6,944 bases of DNA from Pseudomonadota bacterium (GTDB lineage: Bacteria > Pseudomonadota > Alphaproteobacteria > Rhizobiales > Xanthobacteraceae): assembly GCA_023431725.1 (NCBI GenBank), contig JAEYVN010000482.1, positions 1 through 6,944 of the forward strand. Direction: 5' to 3'. The notes under the pieces were generated by a model. The model made no database searches. It was given only the letters and a program-made list of their open reading frames with translations, and was not told the origin of the DNA. Each line of letters starts with the position of its first letter. The first letter of the stretch is position 1. The translations under genes were made by a program, and so were the position numbers. Shown one piece after another: positions 6,344 to 6,944 of this stretch.

Positions 6344-6944
6344 ATGACACCACGGATCGGGCGCAGGATCCTCCACACCACACTGATCGTCATCGCGCTT
6401 TACGCCATCACCGCCTATGTCATCCTGCCGGCGGCGTGGACGCATCATGAGCATCAGCCGGGCCTGGCGGAAAAGCCGATGATTACGCATACCGGTCAAG
6501 GCATTCCTGGTGATCCGCTGAATGTCGGGCTGGTCGGTCACCGTGCCGACATCGTCCGCGCGATGCATGCGGCCGGCTGGTATCCGGCCGATCCCGTCAC
6601 CATGAAGAGCAGTCTCAGGATCATCGGCAGCGTGCTGCTGGACCGGCCTTATCGCGAAGCTCCTGTCAGCCCGCTTTATTATGACGGGCGCAAGGAGGAT
6701 CTTGCTTTCGAGAAGCCATCCGGCCGCAGTGCGGATCGTCGCCATCACGTGCGTTTCTGGGAGGTGCTGGACCGCGGCGAGGAGGGCAGGCCGGTCTGGC
6801 TCGGCTCCGTCACAAACGATCGCAGCGTTGGGCTCACCCGCTACACCGGGCAGGTCACGCATCACATCGGGCCTGATATCGACGAGGAACGTGACCGCCT
6901 GATCAACGGTCTGAAGGCTGCGCAAGTGGTCGAGGCTATCTATC
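6344..6944 (+). CDS. Membrane-anchored LssY C-terminal domain protein (partial, runs off the right edge)
   Basis: Two hundred residues are visible with no stop. Residues about 9-32 form one transmembrane helix (LIVIALYAITAYVILPAAW inside it) after a short basic start, so the domain should lie on the outer face of the inner membrane. From residue 57 the sequence matches the LssY_C domain as I know it: DPLNVGLVG, then AMHAAGWYPADPVTMKSSLR, a PVSPLYYDGRKEDLAFEKP stretch, RRHHVRFWEV, and TGQVTHHIGPDIDEERDRL. Conserved tryptophans (W79, W139, W152) and the paired histidines at 134-135 and 173-174 stand out. The family is named after LssY of the Legionella lss locus, where the domain is C-terminal to other membrane domains; here it follows a single anchor. 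Biochemical function is not established. It is 7 bases after the DUF1275 gene and probably cotranscribed. The C-terminus and any further domain are outside the window. Confidence 0.85.
   Translation, partial: MTPRIGRRILHTTLIVIALYAITAYVILPAAWTHHEHQPGLAEKPMITHTGQGIPGDPLNVGLVGHRADIVRAMHAAGWYPADPVTMKSSLRIIGSVLLDRPYREAPVSPLYYDGRKEDLAFEKPSGRSADRRHHVRFWEVLDRGEEGRPVWLGSVTNDRSVGLTRYTGQVTHHIGPDIDEERDRLINGLKAAQVVEAIY

Noticed and set aside
5527..6393. A 288-codon minus-strand frame opposite the DUF1275 gene
   Set aside because: The product is Arg/His/Gln-rich and lacks membrane segments or motifs; the plus strand has a convincing six-helix protein.
6272..6925. A 217-codon minus-strand frame opposite the LssY_C gene
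   Set aside because: The plus strand stays open from 6344 to the window end and encodes recognisable LssY_C motifs, so the minus frame is a shadow.

Overview
The window looks like ordinary chromosomal core sequence from a GC-rich alphaproteobacterium, most likely Hyphomicrobiales (Rhizobiales). The basis is the GC-rich third codon positions, the alphaproteobacterial look of the proteins, and the order M48 protease, DsbA-like protein, aroQ, accB, accC, which I recall as common in that order. The taxonomic call is inference; no rRNA or species-specific marker is present. There are eight protein genes, two of them cut by the window ends. I saw no RNA gene, insertion sequence, prophage, CRISPR array or sign of recent transfer.

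Minus strand, read right to left from about 4250 to 1. The first pair is a periplasmic M48 metalloprotease with a TPR tail (BepA/YfgC-like, 4248-2824) and, 20 bases on, a secreted DsbA-family thiol oxidoreductase (2803-2057). A GC-rich hairpin just past the oxidoreductase stop looks like a terminator. After a 174-base intergenic stretch with a candidate promoter and a small perfect hairpin comes the second cluster: aroQ (type II 3-dehydroquinate dehydratase), accB (biotin carboxyl carrier protein) and accC (biotin carboxylase, C-terminus beyond the left edge). aroQ and accB are 6 bases apart; accB and accC share one base. AccB and AccC together form the biotin carboxylation half of acetyl-CoA carboxylase, which makes malonyl-CoA for fatty acid synthesis; AroQ does step three of the shikimate pathway.

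Plus strand, from 4421 to the right edge, divergent from the protease. A fold-type I PLP aminotransferase overlaps a six-helix DUF1275 (YoaK-type) membrane protein by 4 bases. Seven bases later comes a membrane-anchored protein with an LssY C-terminal domain, running off the right edge. The tight packing suggests one transcript. The roles of the last two proteins are not known, and this trio is the least explained part of the window.

The most interesting points are modest: the protease/thiol-oxidoreductase pair as a possible envelope quality-control unit, the extra C-terminal cysteine pair in the DsbA-like protein, the aminotransferase/DUF1275/LssY_C operon, an 11-codon leader ORF just before the aminotransferase, and a hairpin in the aroQ leader. 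I did not find convincing evidence of a wholly new system.
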